A DNA stretch of 64,000 nucleotides from Streptomyces sp. NBC_00224 (GTDB lineage: Bacteria > Actinomycetota > Actinomycetes > Streptomycetales > Streptomycetaceae). The stretch lies in the NCBI RefSeq assembly GCF_041435195.1, contig NZ_CP108106.1, positions 2,604,001-2,668,000 on the forward strand, read 5' to 3'. Of this stretch, positions 52,524 to 60,832 are shown piece after piece. The first letter of the stretch is position 1; every line of letters starts with the position of its first letter. Under the pieces are notes generated by a model. It worked only from the letters and a program-made list of their open reading frames with translations. It did no database searches and was not told the origin of the DNA. Made by a program: the position numbers and the translations under genes.

Positions 52524-53315
52524 TCAGTCCGCGAGGCCCGCCAAGTCGCGCAGGCGGCGCGCCTGAGCGCCCCGCTCCGCGACCCGCTGCTCCTCGTACG
52601 ACCGCCCCGACGCCCCTCGCAGCAGCGCCTTCGTCTCGATCACCGCATCCCGCGGCGCAGCAAGAAGCGCCGCCGCCAAGTCGCGTACGGACGCGTCCAG
52701 TTCCGCCCCCGGCACCGCGAGATTCGCGAGCCCGATCCGCTCGGACTCCTCCGCTCCGACGAAGCGGCCGGTCGCGCAGATCTCCAGGGCGCGGGCGTAG
52801 CCCACCAGGCTCACCAGGGGGTGGGTGCCCGTCAGGTCCGGCACCAGGCCCAGGCTGGTCTCGCGCATGGCGAACTGCACGTCGTCGGCGACGACGCGCA
52901 GGTCACAGGCGAGCGCGAGCTGGAAGCCCGCACCGATCGCGTGCCCCTGGACCGCCGCGATCGACACGATGTCGTTGCGGCGCCACCAGGTGAACGCCTC
53001 CTGGTACTCGGCGATGACCCCGTCCAGCTCCGCGTCGGAGCCGCGTGCGAGGTCGATGAAGGACGGCTCGCCGTCGAAGCCTTCGGGAGTGAAGGCCTGA
53101 CGGTCGAGCCCGGCGGAGAAGGACTTGCCCTCTCCCCGCAGCACAACGACCCGGACGGTGCCGGGCAGTTCCTGACCGGCGGCAGCCAACGCCCGCCACA
53201 GAGCGGGAGACTGGGCGTTGCGCTTGTCCGGGTTGGTCAGGGTCACCGTGGCGACTGCGTCGTCGACGGTGAGCCGGACGCCGTCCTTGTCGAGTACGGG
53301 GTCGGGCGAAGCCAT
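52524..53315 (-). CDS. Enoyl-CoA hydratase/isomerase family protein
   Basis: 263 aa. Crotonase fold: VVLRGEGKSFSAGLDRQAF near residues 56-74 forms the first oxyanion-hole segment, and AVQGHAIGAGFQLALACDLRVVA near 119-141 the second. The catalytic Glu at the second position is not obvious; the sequence reads MRETSLGLVPD, so the Glu is present in a shifted setting. It could be a hydratase, isomerase or hydrolase of acyl-CoA. No beta-oxidation partners are adjacent. Confidence 0.9.
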   Translation of the reverse strand: MASPDPVLDKDGVRLTVDDAVATVTLTNPDKRNAQSPALWRALAAAGQELPGTVRVVVLRGEGKSFSAGLDRQAFTPEGFDGEPSFIDLARGSDAELDGVIAEYQEAFTWWRRNDIVSIAAVQGHAIGAGFQLALACDLRVVADDVQFAMRETSLGLVPDLTGTHPLVSLVGYARALEICATGRFVGAEESERIGLANLAVPGAELDASVRDLAAALLAAPRDAVIETKALLRGASGRSYEEQRVAERGAQARRLRDLAGLAD

Positions 53316-53434
53316 GGGGCGCCTCCGGGTCGGGTGCGGTCAAATAAGTGACTGCACAGTAACTACCCGGCCGACCGTGCGACCGACCGGGTGGCAACCC
53401 GACCCGGCGAGCCCATGGTTCCGCCCGGCCCCGG

Positions 53435-53656
53435 TCAGGCCGAGGCGGTCTTCTTGCCGCGTGTCGCTCCGCCGCGTCCGCGCAGTACCACCCCGGACTC
53501 GCTGAGCATCCGGTGGACGAATCCGTAGGAGCGGCCGGTCTCTTCGGCCAACGCCCGGATGCTCGCACCGGAGTCGTACTTTTTCTTCAGGTCTGCCGCG
53601 AGCTTGTCGCGCGCGGCGCCGGTAACCCGGCTGCCCTTCTTCAGAGTCTCGGCCAC
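53435..53656 (-). CDS. gbn: Gbn, GATC-binding nucleoid-associated protein
   Basis: 73 aa from GTG 53656, with GAGGAGG 6 nt upstream. A compact basic protein with an HTH core (KLAADLKKKYDSGASIRALAEETGRSYGFVHRML, about 18-51) and a basic tail (GRGGATRGKKTASA). Length, sequence and position match Gbn (SCO1839 in S. coelicolor), a Streptomyces-specific nucleoid protein that binds GATC motifs, bends DNA and affects sporulation timing. A longer in-frame start is possible but would break the 73-aa length seen in the family. Its upstream region is rich in GATC. Confidence 0.9.
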   Translation of the reverse strand: MAETLKKGSRVTGAARDKLAADLKKKYDSGASIRALAEETGRSYGFVHRMLSESGVVLRGRGGATRGKKTASA

Positions 53657-54003
53657 CCGTGCCTCCTCATGGGAAGTGCGCTCTGGACTTCTCATGATCA
53701 CCCCTCCCGGGCTTCCTGGCCACCCATTCGGCAAGGTCCGTGCAACCGGGTTTCGGCGCAGGGCGGCGCAAGACGGGGCCGGAATCACAAATTCCGCACG
53801 GCCACGGAACCGCCCCGAATTCGAGCGCGGCAAGAACGCGCTGGTCAGGGGTGTGTTCGGGGTCACACTCCGGAATCAGTCCGTCCCGTACCCATCGGAT
53901 CTTGATCCCGTGCATGACACGCCGGGGTACGAGACGCACTCACTCAGATTGAGGATCACACGTAAGCCGAATGATCCATATGGAGTGGATCAGTCGCCCT
54001 GGG
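53657..54003 (-). promoter_or_regulatory. gbn upstream region, AT-richer and GATC-dense
   Basis: This 347-bp spacer lies between gbn and the ABC-F gene, both leftward. It holds six GATC sites at 53696, 53898, 53904, 53954, 53973 and 53988, five of them within 94 bp. TGATCCA (53972-53978) and TGGATCA (53986-53992) form an inverted repeat containing two of them. A reading frame on the minus strand (53667-53939) exists but has weak codon bias and is not called. Confidence 0.6.
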
Positions 54004-55602
54004 TCAGGCGAGGGCGACCAGATCCGCGTAGTCGGGACCCCACAGGTCCTCGACCCCGTCGGGCAGAAGAATGATGCGCTCGGGCTGTAGAGCCTCGACC
54101 GCGCCCTCGTCGTGCGTCACTAGAACGACCGCGCCCTTGTACGTACGCAGCGCGCCCAGGATCTCCTCGCGGCTGGCCGGGTCGAGGTTGTTGGTCGGCT
54201 CGTCGAGGAGCAGGACGTTGGCGGACGAGACCACCAGCGTGGCCAGGGCCAGCCGGGTCTTCTCGCCGCCGGAGAGCACACCGGCCGGCTTGTCCACGTC
54301 GTCGCCGGAGAACAGGAACGAGCCCAGCGTCTTGCGGACCGCGACCAGGTCCAGGTCGGGCGCGGAGGAGCGCATGTTCTCCAGGACCGTGCGGTCCGGA
54401 TCGAGCGTCTCGTGCTCCTGGGCGTAGTAGCCGAGCTTGAGGCCGTGGCCCGGGGTGACCTCGCCGGTGTCCGCCTTCTCGGCCCCGGCGAGCAGCCGCA
54501 GCAGGGTCGTCTTGCCGGCGCCGTTCAGACCGAGGATGACCACCCTCGACCCCTTGTCGATGGCCAGGTCGACGTCGGTGAAGATCTCCAGGGAGCCGTA
54601 CGACTTGGACAGGCCCTCGGCGGTCAGCGGGGTCTTGCCGCAGGGCGCCGGGTCCGGGAAGCGCAGCTTGGCGACCTTGTCGGAGACCCGTACCGCGTCC
54701 AGGCCGGAGAGCAGCCGCTCGGCGCGCTTGGCCATGTTCTGCGCGGCCACCGTCTTGGTCGCCTTGGCGCGCATCTTGTCGGCCTGGGAGTTGAGGGCCG
54801 CGGCCTTCTTCTCGGCGTTCTGGCGCTCGCGCTTGCGGCGCTTCTCGTCGGCCTCGCGCTGCTGCTGGTAGAGCTTCCAGCCCATGTTGTAGACGTCGAT
54901 CTGGGAGCGGTTGGCGTCCAGGTAGAACACCTTGTTGACGACCGTCTCGACCAGGTCCACATCGTGGGAGATCACGATGAAGCCGCCGCGGTACGTCTTG
55001 AGGTAGTCGCGCAGCCAGACGATCGAGTCGGCGTCGAGGTGGTTGGTCGGCTCGTCGAGGAGCAGGGTGTCGGCGTCCGAGAACAGGATCCGGGCGAGCT
55101 CGACACGGCGGCGCTGACCACCGGAGAGGGTGTGCAGCGGCTGGCCGAGCACCCGGTCGGGCAGCCCGAGCGCGGCCGCGATGGTGGCGGCCTCGGCCTC
55201 GGCGGCGTACCCGCCCCTGGTGAGGAACTCGGTCTCCAGGCGCTCGTACTTCTTCATCGCCTTCTCGCGCGTGGCGCCCTTGCCGTTCGCCATGCGCTCC
55301 TCGTTCTCGCGCATCTTGCGCAGCACCTCGTCGAGGCCGCGTGCGGAGAGCACGCGGTCGCGCGCGAGGACGTCGAGGTCGCCGGTCCGGGGGTCCTGCG
55401 GCAGATAGCCGACCTCGCCGGAGCGGGTGATGGTGCCGCCGGCCGGGGTTCCCTCGCCGGCCAGGCACTTGGTGAGGGTGGTCTTGCCGGCTCCGTTACG
55501 GCCGACGAGACCGATGCGGTCGCCCTTGGCGACTCGGAAGGACGCGTTCTCGATGAGGATGCGGGCGCCGGCGCGCAGCTCGATGCCGGTGGCGGTGATC
55601 AC
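54004..55602 (-). CDS. ABC-F family ATP-binding protein
   Basis: 532 aa from GTG 55602, with GGAG 7 nt upstream. Two ATPase domains are fused and no membrane segment is present. Walker A motifs are GRNGAGKTTL (about residue 35) and GLNGAGKTTLLRLLAG (about 355). Both LSGGQ-type signatures are present (LSGGQRRRVELARIL and LSGGEKTRLALATL). An ABC-F linker is rich in Lys/Arg/Gln (about 250-290, YQQQREADEKRRKRERQ). ABC-F proteins bind the ribosomal E site and act in translation or antibiotic resistance. It resembles the common actinobacterial housekeeping ABC-F (Uup/EttA-like) rather than a known resistance protein. Confidence 0.93.
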   Translation of the reverse strand: MITATGIELRAGARILIENASFRVAKGDRIGLVGRNGAGKTTLTKCLAGEGTPAGGTITRSGEVGYLPQDPRTGDLDVLARDRVLSARGLDEVLRKMRENEERMANGKGATREKAMKKYERLETEFLTRGGYAAEAEAATIAAALGLPDRVLGQPLHTLSGGQRRRVELARILFSDADTLLLDEPTNHLDADSIVWLRDYLKTYRGGFIVISHDVDLVETVVNKVFYLDANRSQIDVYNMGWKLYQQQREADEKRRKRERQNAEKKAAALNSQADKMRAKATKTVAAQNMAKRAERLLSGLDAVRVSDKVAKLRFPDPAPCGKTPLTAEGLSKSYGSLEIFTDVDLAIDKGSRVVILGLNGAGKTTLLRLLAGAEKADTGEVTPGHGLKLGYYAQEHETLDPDRTVLENMRSSAPDLDLVAVRKTLGSFLFSGDDVDKPAGVLSGGEKTRLALATLVVSSANVLLLDEPTNNLDPASREEILGALRTYKGAVVLVTHDEGAVEALQPERIILLPDGVEDLWGPDYADLVALA

Positions 55603-55665
55603 GGAAATACTCCAGGGCGGTATGGACGGCGGGACGGACGGGGGTCGAGGGAGCGTCGACGCCGT

Positions 55666-55689
55666 CTAATGCACAAGGAGAATTGCCAT
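55666..55689 (-). CDS. Putative 7-codon leader peptide (MAILLVH) of the ABC-F gene
   Basis: Upstream of the ABC-F start, the minus strand reads ATG GCA ATT CTC CTT GTG CAT TAG. It is preceded by TAGAAT, a good -10 hexamer with only six bases before the ATG, so the transcript could be leaderless. A near-palindrome AGAATTG/CAATTCT (55679-55700) surrounds the ATG. Ribosome-mediated attenuation by short leader peptides is known for ABC-F genes. Here it rests only on this layout; no terminator alternative was verified. Confidence 0.35.
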   Translation of the reverse strand: MAILLVH

Positions 55690-55811
55690 GGGCCAATTCT
55701 AGCGGTGGTGTGCAACTGCTTTTACGTGCGGTGATCTCTTACGAAAGGTGATCACCCGGGCGCGGTGACGACCCCCGTGGGGCGGCCCGGGCACCGGTCC
55801 GCCGGGCGGCC

Positions 55812-56510
55812 TCACACGCCCCGGGCGGCGCCCACGCGCGCGGGGAGCTCGTTGCCCAGCGGGGTGCGGCCGGGGGCGATGCGCCCGAGGGTGTCCACCG
55901 CCACCACCTCCTGGGTCCACACGTCCCGGTCGCGGCAGGGCTGGGCGACGAGCAGAACGCCCGCCACGCGCGCGATGCGGCCCGGGTCGAAGGCGCACTC
56001 CCGCCGGGCGGGCAGCATCCAGCGCAGATCCCCGTCGGCGGTGCGGTACGCGGCGATGCGCTCGGGGGTGACGACGGCGAGCATCCCGCCGCCCCGGGCG
56101 CCCGGAGCCAGCTGCTGGAGCACGCCCGCGGCCCGGCCGGGGCGCCCGGCGAGCCAGCCCGCGAGGCCCGGGACGGCCCGGTGCCAGCGGACCGCGTCGA
56201 CCGAGAGCACGCGCGCGGTGTCGGTGACCATGCCGTCGCTCCACAGCGCGAAGGCGTGCCCCGGCGCGGTGCGCACCGCGAGCGGACGGCGCCCCTCGCG
56301 GCGGTACGTCCAGCTGCGCGCCCCGCTCCTCGGGTCGTACGCCTCGACGGCCGCGCCCCGCACCCGTACCGCCGGGCGGGCCGGCGCGGCGGCGGGCAGC
56401 ACGGTGAGGCGGTCGCCGTAGGGGGCGGGGCGGGCGTGCTGTGCCTCGGTGACCAGGGGAAGGGCCAGTACGGCGGCGACGGCGGCCAGCGCGAGACGGT
56501 TCCGGTCCAT
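55812..56510 (-). CDS. Secreted PQQ/WD-repeat-like protein of unknown function
   Basis: 232 aa. An N-terminal hydrophobic signal (MDRNRLALAAVAAVLALPLV) is followed by repeated short beta-propeller-like units: VEAYDPRSGARSWTYR, RIAAYRTADGDLRWMLPARR and QEVVAVDTLGRIAPGRT. These resemble PQQ-binding-like repeats (YDxxTGxxxW). Two cysteines (RRECAF, AQPCRD) could be bridged outside. It has no catalytic motif. Divergent from the metallopeptidase gene by 98 bp. Confidence 0.72.
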   Translation of the reverse strand: MDRNRLALAAVAAVLALPLVTEAQHARPAPYGDRLTVLPAAAPARPAVRVRGAAVEAYDPRSGARSWTYRREGRRPLAVRTAPGHAFALWSDGMVTDTARVLSVDAVRWHRAVPGLAGWLAGRPGRAAGVLQQLAPGARGGGMLAVVTPERIAAYRTADGDLRWMLPARRECAFDPGRIARVAGVLLVAQPCRDRDVWTQEVVAVDTLGRIAPGRTPLGNELPARVGAARGV

Positions 56511-56608
56511 GAGGCGCCGAGCGTATCGGCCACCGTGTCAAAAGGGGCGCAACGCAATGAACTGTTTGATACTCGGGGTGATATCGGGTGACGGAGGGTG
56601 GTGGGCCC

Positions 56609-57502
56609 GTGCAGTTCGACGACGACGCCGATCTGGACGCGTCCGAGGTCAAGGACGTGCGGGGCAGTCGGGTTCCCGGCGGCAGGGCGACCATCGGCGG
56701 CGGCATCGTCGGACTCGTCGCGCTCGTGCTCGGCCTGCTGTTCGGGGTCGGCCCCGAAGAGCTGGGCCTCTCCTCCGGCGACTCCACCCCGGCGACCTCG
56801 GTGTCGTCCCAGGGGCAGGTGCGGGAGAGCTGCCGCAAGGGGCGCGACGCCAACACCAAGGAGGACTGCCGGATCCTCGCGGTGGTCAACAGCGTGCAGG
56901 ACTACTGGTCGCAGGAGTTCCCGCGCCGGGGCGGCCGCTACACGCCCGCGCAGACCGTCTTCTTCACCGGCCGGGTCACGACCGCGTGCGGGACGGCGAC
57001 CTCGGCGGTCGGGCCGTTCTACTGCCCGGGCGACCGGCAGGTCTATCTGGACCTCGGGTTCTTCGACGACCTGCGGACCAAGTTCGGCTCCACCGGCGGG
57101 CCTTTCGCCCAGGCGTACGTGGTGGCGCACGAGTACGGGCACCACGTCCAGAACCTGATGGGCACCCTCGCCCGGTCGCAGGACGGACAGCAGGGCGCGA
57201 ACAGCAACGCCGTGAAGGTCGAGCTCCAGGCCGACTGCTACGCCGGGGTGTGGGCGCACCACGCCACGACGACCCCGGACCCCAGGACCGGCAGGCCGCT
57301 GCTGACCCGGCTGACCGACCAGGACATCGAGGACGGCCTGGACGCGGCGGCGGCCGTGGGTGACGACCGGATCCAGGAGAAGTTCCAGGGCCGCGTCACC
57401 CCGGAGTCCTGGACGCACGGCTCGGCCCAGCAGCGCCGGCAGTGGTTCTCCACCGGCTTCGGCACGGGCGACATGGGCCGCTGCGACACGTTCGCGCGCT
57501 GA
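56609..57502 (+). CDS. Neutral zinc metallopeptidase (YpfJ/KPN_02809 type)
   Basis: 297 aa from GTG 56609 (start QFDDDADLDASEV, the family's usual opening). It has one membrane helix (GGGIVGLVALVLGLLFGVG, about residues 30-48), then an extracellular domain with zinc motif HEYGHH at residues 174-179. VELQADCYAGVWAHHA supplies the downstream Glu/Asp ligands. Six cysteines suggest disulfides. It is probably a membrane-anchored peptidase; substrate unknown. The GGAGGG tract upstream supports this start over the GTG at 56588. Confidence 0.88.
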   Translation: MQFDDDADLDASEVKDVRGSRVPGGRATIGGGIVGLVALVLGLLFGVGPEELGLSSGDSTPATSVSSQGQVRESCRKGRDANTKEDCRILAVVNSVQDYWSQEFPRRGGRYTPAQTVFFTGRVTTACGTATSAVGPFYCPGDRQVYLDLGFFDDLRTKFGSTGGPFAQAYVVAHEYGHHVQNLMGTLARSQDGQQGANSNAVKVELQADCYAGVWAHHATTTPDPRTGRPLLTRLTDQDIEDGLDAAAAVGDDRIQEKFQGRVTPESWTHGSAQQRRQWFSTGFGTGDMGRCDTFAR

Positions 57503-57620
57503 GCCGGCGGGCCGCCCGCACACGGCCTGCCGCCGGTCCGAGGGGCGTTGTCAGTGCCGGGTGCCAGACTGAGATCCAGGTCACATCGAGGCAGGCCGAC
57601 GAGTGGGACGGGAGTTCGTG

Positions 57621-58010
57621 ATGAGTGTGTATCCGACGATTCTGTACGCGGACGCGAAGGCCGCGATCAATCTGTTGAAGGACGCCTTCGGGTTCACGGA
57701 GACGAGTGTCTACGAGGACGCGGACGGCTTGGTGCTGCACGCCGAACTCGCCAGCGGCACCGGGGTGGTGATGCTCGGCTCGAAGGGCCGGGGCGGCCTC
57801 TTCGCGGACGCCATGCGCGACGCGGGCCCGGTCGGTGTCTACGTGGTGGTGGACGACGTGGACGCGCACCACAAACGGGCGGTGGAGCACGGCGTGGAGA
57901 TCCTGATGGAGCCCACCGACCAGGACTACGGCTCACGGGACTACATGGCGCGCGACGCCGAGGGCAACGTGTGGAGCTTCGGTACGTACGCCCCCGGCGC
58001 GGCGGGCTGA
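57621..58010 (+). CDS. VOC/glyoxalase-like family protein
   Basis: 129 aa from ATG 57621. A single VOC (vicinal oxygen chelate) domain in the DUF1428/PhnB-like layout: YPTILYADAKAAINLLKDAFGF, VLHAELASGTGVVMLGSKG, VGVYVVVDDVDAHHKRAVEHG, and EPTDQDYGSRDYMARDAEGNVWSFGTY. It may be a glyoxalase, dioxygenase or antibiotic-binding protein; the metal ligands are only partly matched (Glu in the middle, YMARDAEGN near the end). Function cannot be narrowed. Confidence 0.88.
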   Translation: MSVYPTILYADAKAAINLLKDAFGFTETSVYEDADGLVLHAELASGTGVVMLGSKGRGGLFADAMRDAGPVGVYVVVDDVDAHHKRAVEHGVEILMEPTDQDYGSRDYMARDAEGNVWSFGTYAPGAAG

Positions 58011-58016
58011 CCCCGG

Positions 58017-59447
58017 CTACACGCCGCCGGTGTGGACCTGGAAGGCCGCGCGGCGCACGGCCTTGGCCAGGGCCGGGTCCGGATGGGCGGCGGCGAGGGC
58101 GACCAGGACCTGGACGGTACGGGGGTGGCCGACGGCCCTGACCTCGTCGAGCAGGGCGGGCACGGTGCCCTGCACGGCCGAGTCGAGGTGGCGCACCATC
58201 AGCTCGACCTCGCCGTGGTCGGCGACGGCCGCGGCGGTGTCGACCCAGAGCCAGGTGGACTCCTCGCGGGTCAGGACGGCGGTGACGTCCTCGGGGTCGC
58301 TCCCCTCGTGCTCGGCGAGCCAGAGCAGGGCGTAGGGGCGCAGGAAGATCTCGTCGGTGGCGGCGCGCACCTCGGGCTCGGCGGGAGCGCCGACGACCCG
58401 GAGCGCCTCGAAGGCGAGCCCGCGCACCAGGGCGTCCTCGCCCCGGGCCGCGTCGAGCAGTTCGGTCACCGCGCTGCCGACGGGCCGGGCGGCGAGCCAG
58501 GCGCGGTACTCGGCGCGGGCCGGGCCGGGGGTGAGCCGGGCGCAGCCGCGCAGCATGTCCTCGGCGGACTGCTCGATGTTGCCGGCCGGGCTCTGCGCGG
58601 CGACGCAGATCTGCTCCAGCTTGACCCACACCGCCCAGCTGCCCAGCGGGGTGAGGGTGGCCGAGCCCTCGCCGAGGGTGAGCGCGCCGACGGCGGCGAG
58701 CCCGGCGAGCACCCAGTCCAGGAGGAGGGAGAGGAAGGCAAGGGAGGCGGGGCGGTCGCCGCCGGTGCCGTCCGCGTCGGTGCCGTATGGGACTTCGCAG
58801 CGCTCGTCGCGCAGTTCGTCGACGCGCTGGCCGAGCAGATCGAGCAGGGCGGGTACGAGGACGGGACCGGCCGAGAGCTGGAGGAGGGAGAGCACCTGGG
58901 GGACGGCTTCGACGACCTCGGCCACGGCGGCGGGCGCGATGGCGGCCGGGGCGGGGTGGACGATCGACCAGGCGTCGAAGAGGGCGACCCAGCCGCGCAG
59001 CACCGCGGCGTCGTCGCGGTCCCAGGCGCGCAGCCGCCAGCCGGGGCGCGCGGTGCCGCCGTGCAGCTCGACGAGTCCGGCGAGCCGGGCCCGGTCCCAG
59101 CCGGCCCGCACCTGGGCGGGCGTCAGCCGCAGGGTGGCGGCGGCCAGTTCGGCGGCGGCGCCGGACAGGGTGCCCGTCGGGGCGGGGCGGGGCGCGCTGC
59201 CCCGGGCGCGCTCGGCCTCGGCCCAGCGGGCGACGCGTACGGCGTCGGCGAGGACCGCTCTGGCCTGGCGGGCCAGTTCGGCGGCGGCCGGGGTGCCCTC
59301 GGGCGGCCGGGAGCCCGCCGGGGAGCGGCGGTCGCTCACGGCCCGGCGTGCGCTGGCGAGGGGTCGGGCATCCTTCGCGTGCGGTGCGCGGACAAGCCGC
59401 AGTCTGGAGTCTCGCGGCAACTTCTCTTCAGGCTTCCGGGACGTCAC
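58017..59447 (-). CDS. Conserved Streptomyces protein, helical, unknown function
   Basis: About 476 aa from GTG 59447, which has GGGAAG upstream; a TTG at 59483 would extend it by 12 residues. Almost entirely helical and soluble, with repeated Ala/Leu-rich segments. An N-terminal third (SGAAAELAAATLRLTPAQVRAGWDRARLAGLVELHG) resembles a winged-helix or plant-type helical DNA-binding region, but this is only a resemblance. Further blocks at about 320-476 look like HEAT-type repeats (TVQVLVALAAAHPDPALAKAVRRAAF). No family name recognised. Confidence 0.78.
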   Translation of the reverse strand: MTSRKPEEKLPRDSRLRLVRAPHAKDARPLASARRAVSDRRSPAGSRPPEGTPAAAELARQARAVLADAVRVARWAEAERARGSAPRPAPTGTLSGAAAELAAATLRLTPAQVRAGWDRARLAGLVELHGGTARPGWRLRAWDRDDAAVLRGWVALFDAWSIVHPAPAAIAPAAVAEVVEAVPQVLSLLQLSAGPVLVPALLDLLGQRVDELRDERCEVPYGTDADGTGGDRPASLAFLSLLLDWVLAGLAAVGALTLGEGSATLTPLGSWAVWVKLEQICVAAQSPAGNIEQSAEDMLRGCARLTPGPARAEYRAWLAARPVGSAVTELLDAARGEDALVRGLAFEALRVVGAPAEPEVRAATDEIFLRPYALLWLAEHEGSDPEDVTAVLTREESTWLWVDTAAAVADHGEVELMVRHLDSAVQGTVPALLDEVRAVGHPRTVQVLVALAAAHPDPALAKAVRRAAFQVHTGGV

Positions 59448-59460
59448 GGATGCAGTCTTC

Positions 59461-59593
59461 CCGTTGACAGGCAGAAAGCCCAAACGGAATGGGGGAAGTC
59501 CGGCTCCCGCACGGGCCGGGCGCGGCCGGGCTCCGGGGCTGTCCTCTGGGGTGGCGCGGTCCGTTGACGGGCCGATTGCAGAAACGGAATGGG
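59461..59593. repeat. Direct repeat with exactly 100-bp period
   Basis: CCGTTGACAGGC, nine bases, AAACGGAATGGG (59461-59493) recurs at 59561-59593 with 27 of 33 positions identical. Both copies carry the inverted ends CCGTT/AACGG. They lie between the divergently arranged GTG at 59447 (leftward) and the 3' end of the hydrolase gene (59661), so they are probably promoter-linked sites for the leftward gene. Confidence 0.75.
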
Positions 59594-59660
59594 CGCCCTG
59601 ATCGTCGGGGCGGTGCGGCGCGCCCCCCGTGCGCCGCTTCGGGGGATCCGGCCCCGCGCG

Positions 59661-60785
59661 TCACATGAGCGGGGTCAGGAAGCGCCGCAGTGCCTCCTCG
59701 TAGCGGGCGGGGTCCGCGTTCCACATCGAGGCGTGCGGGGCGTGCTGGACTGTGTGAAGGGTCACCAGATCGGGGCGGCGGGCCGCGAGTTCACGGGTGA
59801 GGTGCCAGGAGGCCAGGGTGTCGTCGGGGCCGTGGAAGACCAGCGCCGGGACGCGCAGGGCGGCCGGGTCGGCCGCCTCGCGCAGATGGTCGCCGTGCGG
59901 ACCGGTGCGGCCTTGCGCGGCCCGGACGGCGAGCGGAAGCAGCGCGCTGGGGGCGCCGTGGGCGAGGGCGAGGGCGCGCAGCGTGCCCTCCCAGTCGAGC
60001 ACCGGCGAGTCGAGGACGACGCCCCGGATGTGCTCGCGCATCCCGGAGCTCGCGGCGGCGTGCAGCGCCATGGTGGCGCCGGTGGACCAGCCGTGCAGGA
60101 TGACGCGCTCGGCGCCGGAGCGCACGGCGTAGCGGATGGCGGCGTCCAGGTCGCGCCACTCCGAGTCGCCGAGGTGGCCGAGGCCGTCCGGGGACCGGGG
60201 GGCGCCCTCGTCGCCCCGGTAGGCGAGGTCGAGCACCGGCAGCCGATGGCGGTGCAGGAACCCGATGACGTTGAGCGGGTGTTCGCGGGTGGTGCCCAGG
60301 CCGTGCACGGTGATCACCCAGGTGTTCCGTACGCCCTGCACCAGCCAGGCGGGCAGCACACCGAGCTCGGCGGGGATCTCGACGTCCTGGTAGTCGAGGC
60401 CGAGCGCCTCCTTCGGGGTGCCGTGGTGGAGCTGTGGGGTGAGCCGGACCCGGTCCCCCGGCTGCGGGGTGCCCCGGGTGACCCGCTCCAGGCGGCGCAC
60501 CACGGTGTCCGCCGGATGCGGCACGTCGACGACCTCGCCGACCACCGCGCGGATGCCGGGACCCTCGATCCCGTACGTCCCGGGGCGCAGCGAGGCCAGG
60601 CACCGGGTCAGGGCGATCCGCCCGGGCCCGGTGGCGTGCACGGTGAGCTCGGGGTCGGTGGGCAGCGGGCGGCCTGGCGGCGCCTTGAGGGCCGCGTCGC
60701 TCGCGTACCGTCCGGCGGCCACCGCTGCCGCGCCGACGCCGATGAGTGTGGTGACGGCCGCTGCCGTCGCTGTAGCCGGGCGCAC
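59661..60785 (-). CDS. Alpha/beta hydrolase family protein
   Basis: 374 aa from GTG 60785. A hydrophobic N-terminus (VRPATATAAAVTTLIGVGAAAVAAG) acts as an anchor or signal. The hydrolase fold begins near residue 145 (TWVITVHGLGTTREHPLNVI). The nucleophile elbow is GWSTGATMAL (Ser near 231), the acid is in FHGPDDTLASWH, and the His is in QHAPHASMWNADP near 350. The first 140 residues are a separate beta-rich region. The substrate is unknown; ester or lipid hydrolysis is likely. It lies 47 bp downstream of the aldolase gene, same strand. Confidence 0.86.
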   Translation of the reverse strand: MRPATATAAAVTTLIGVGAAAVAAGRYASDAALKAPPGRPLPTDPELTVHATGPGRIALTRCLASLRPGTYGIEGPGIRAVVGEVVDVPHPADTVVRRLERVTRGTPQPGDRVRLTPQLHHGTPKEALGLDYQDVEIPAELGVLPAWLVQGVRNTWVITVHGLGTTREHPLNVIGFLHRHRLPVLDLAYRGDEGAPRSPDGLGHLGDSEWRDLDAAIRYAVRSGAERVILHGWSTGATMALHAAASSGMREHIRGVVLDSPVLDWEGTLRALALAHGAPSALLPLAVRAAQGRTGPHGDHLREAADPAALRVPALVFHGPDDTLASWHLTRELAARRPDLVTLHTVQHAPHASMWNADPARYEEALRRFLTPLM

Positions 60786-60832
60786 CGTTCCAGTGTCGGC
60801 AGTGCGCGGCCGCACGGCCAGTGGGCGGGGGC

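Noticed and set aside
53667..53939. 90-codon minus-strand frame in the gbn upstream spacer
   Set aside because: Third-position GC is clearly lower than in the surrounding genes, there is no good ribosome site and no known motif. It remains possible but is not supported enough to call.
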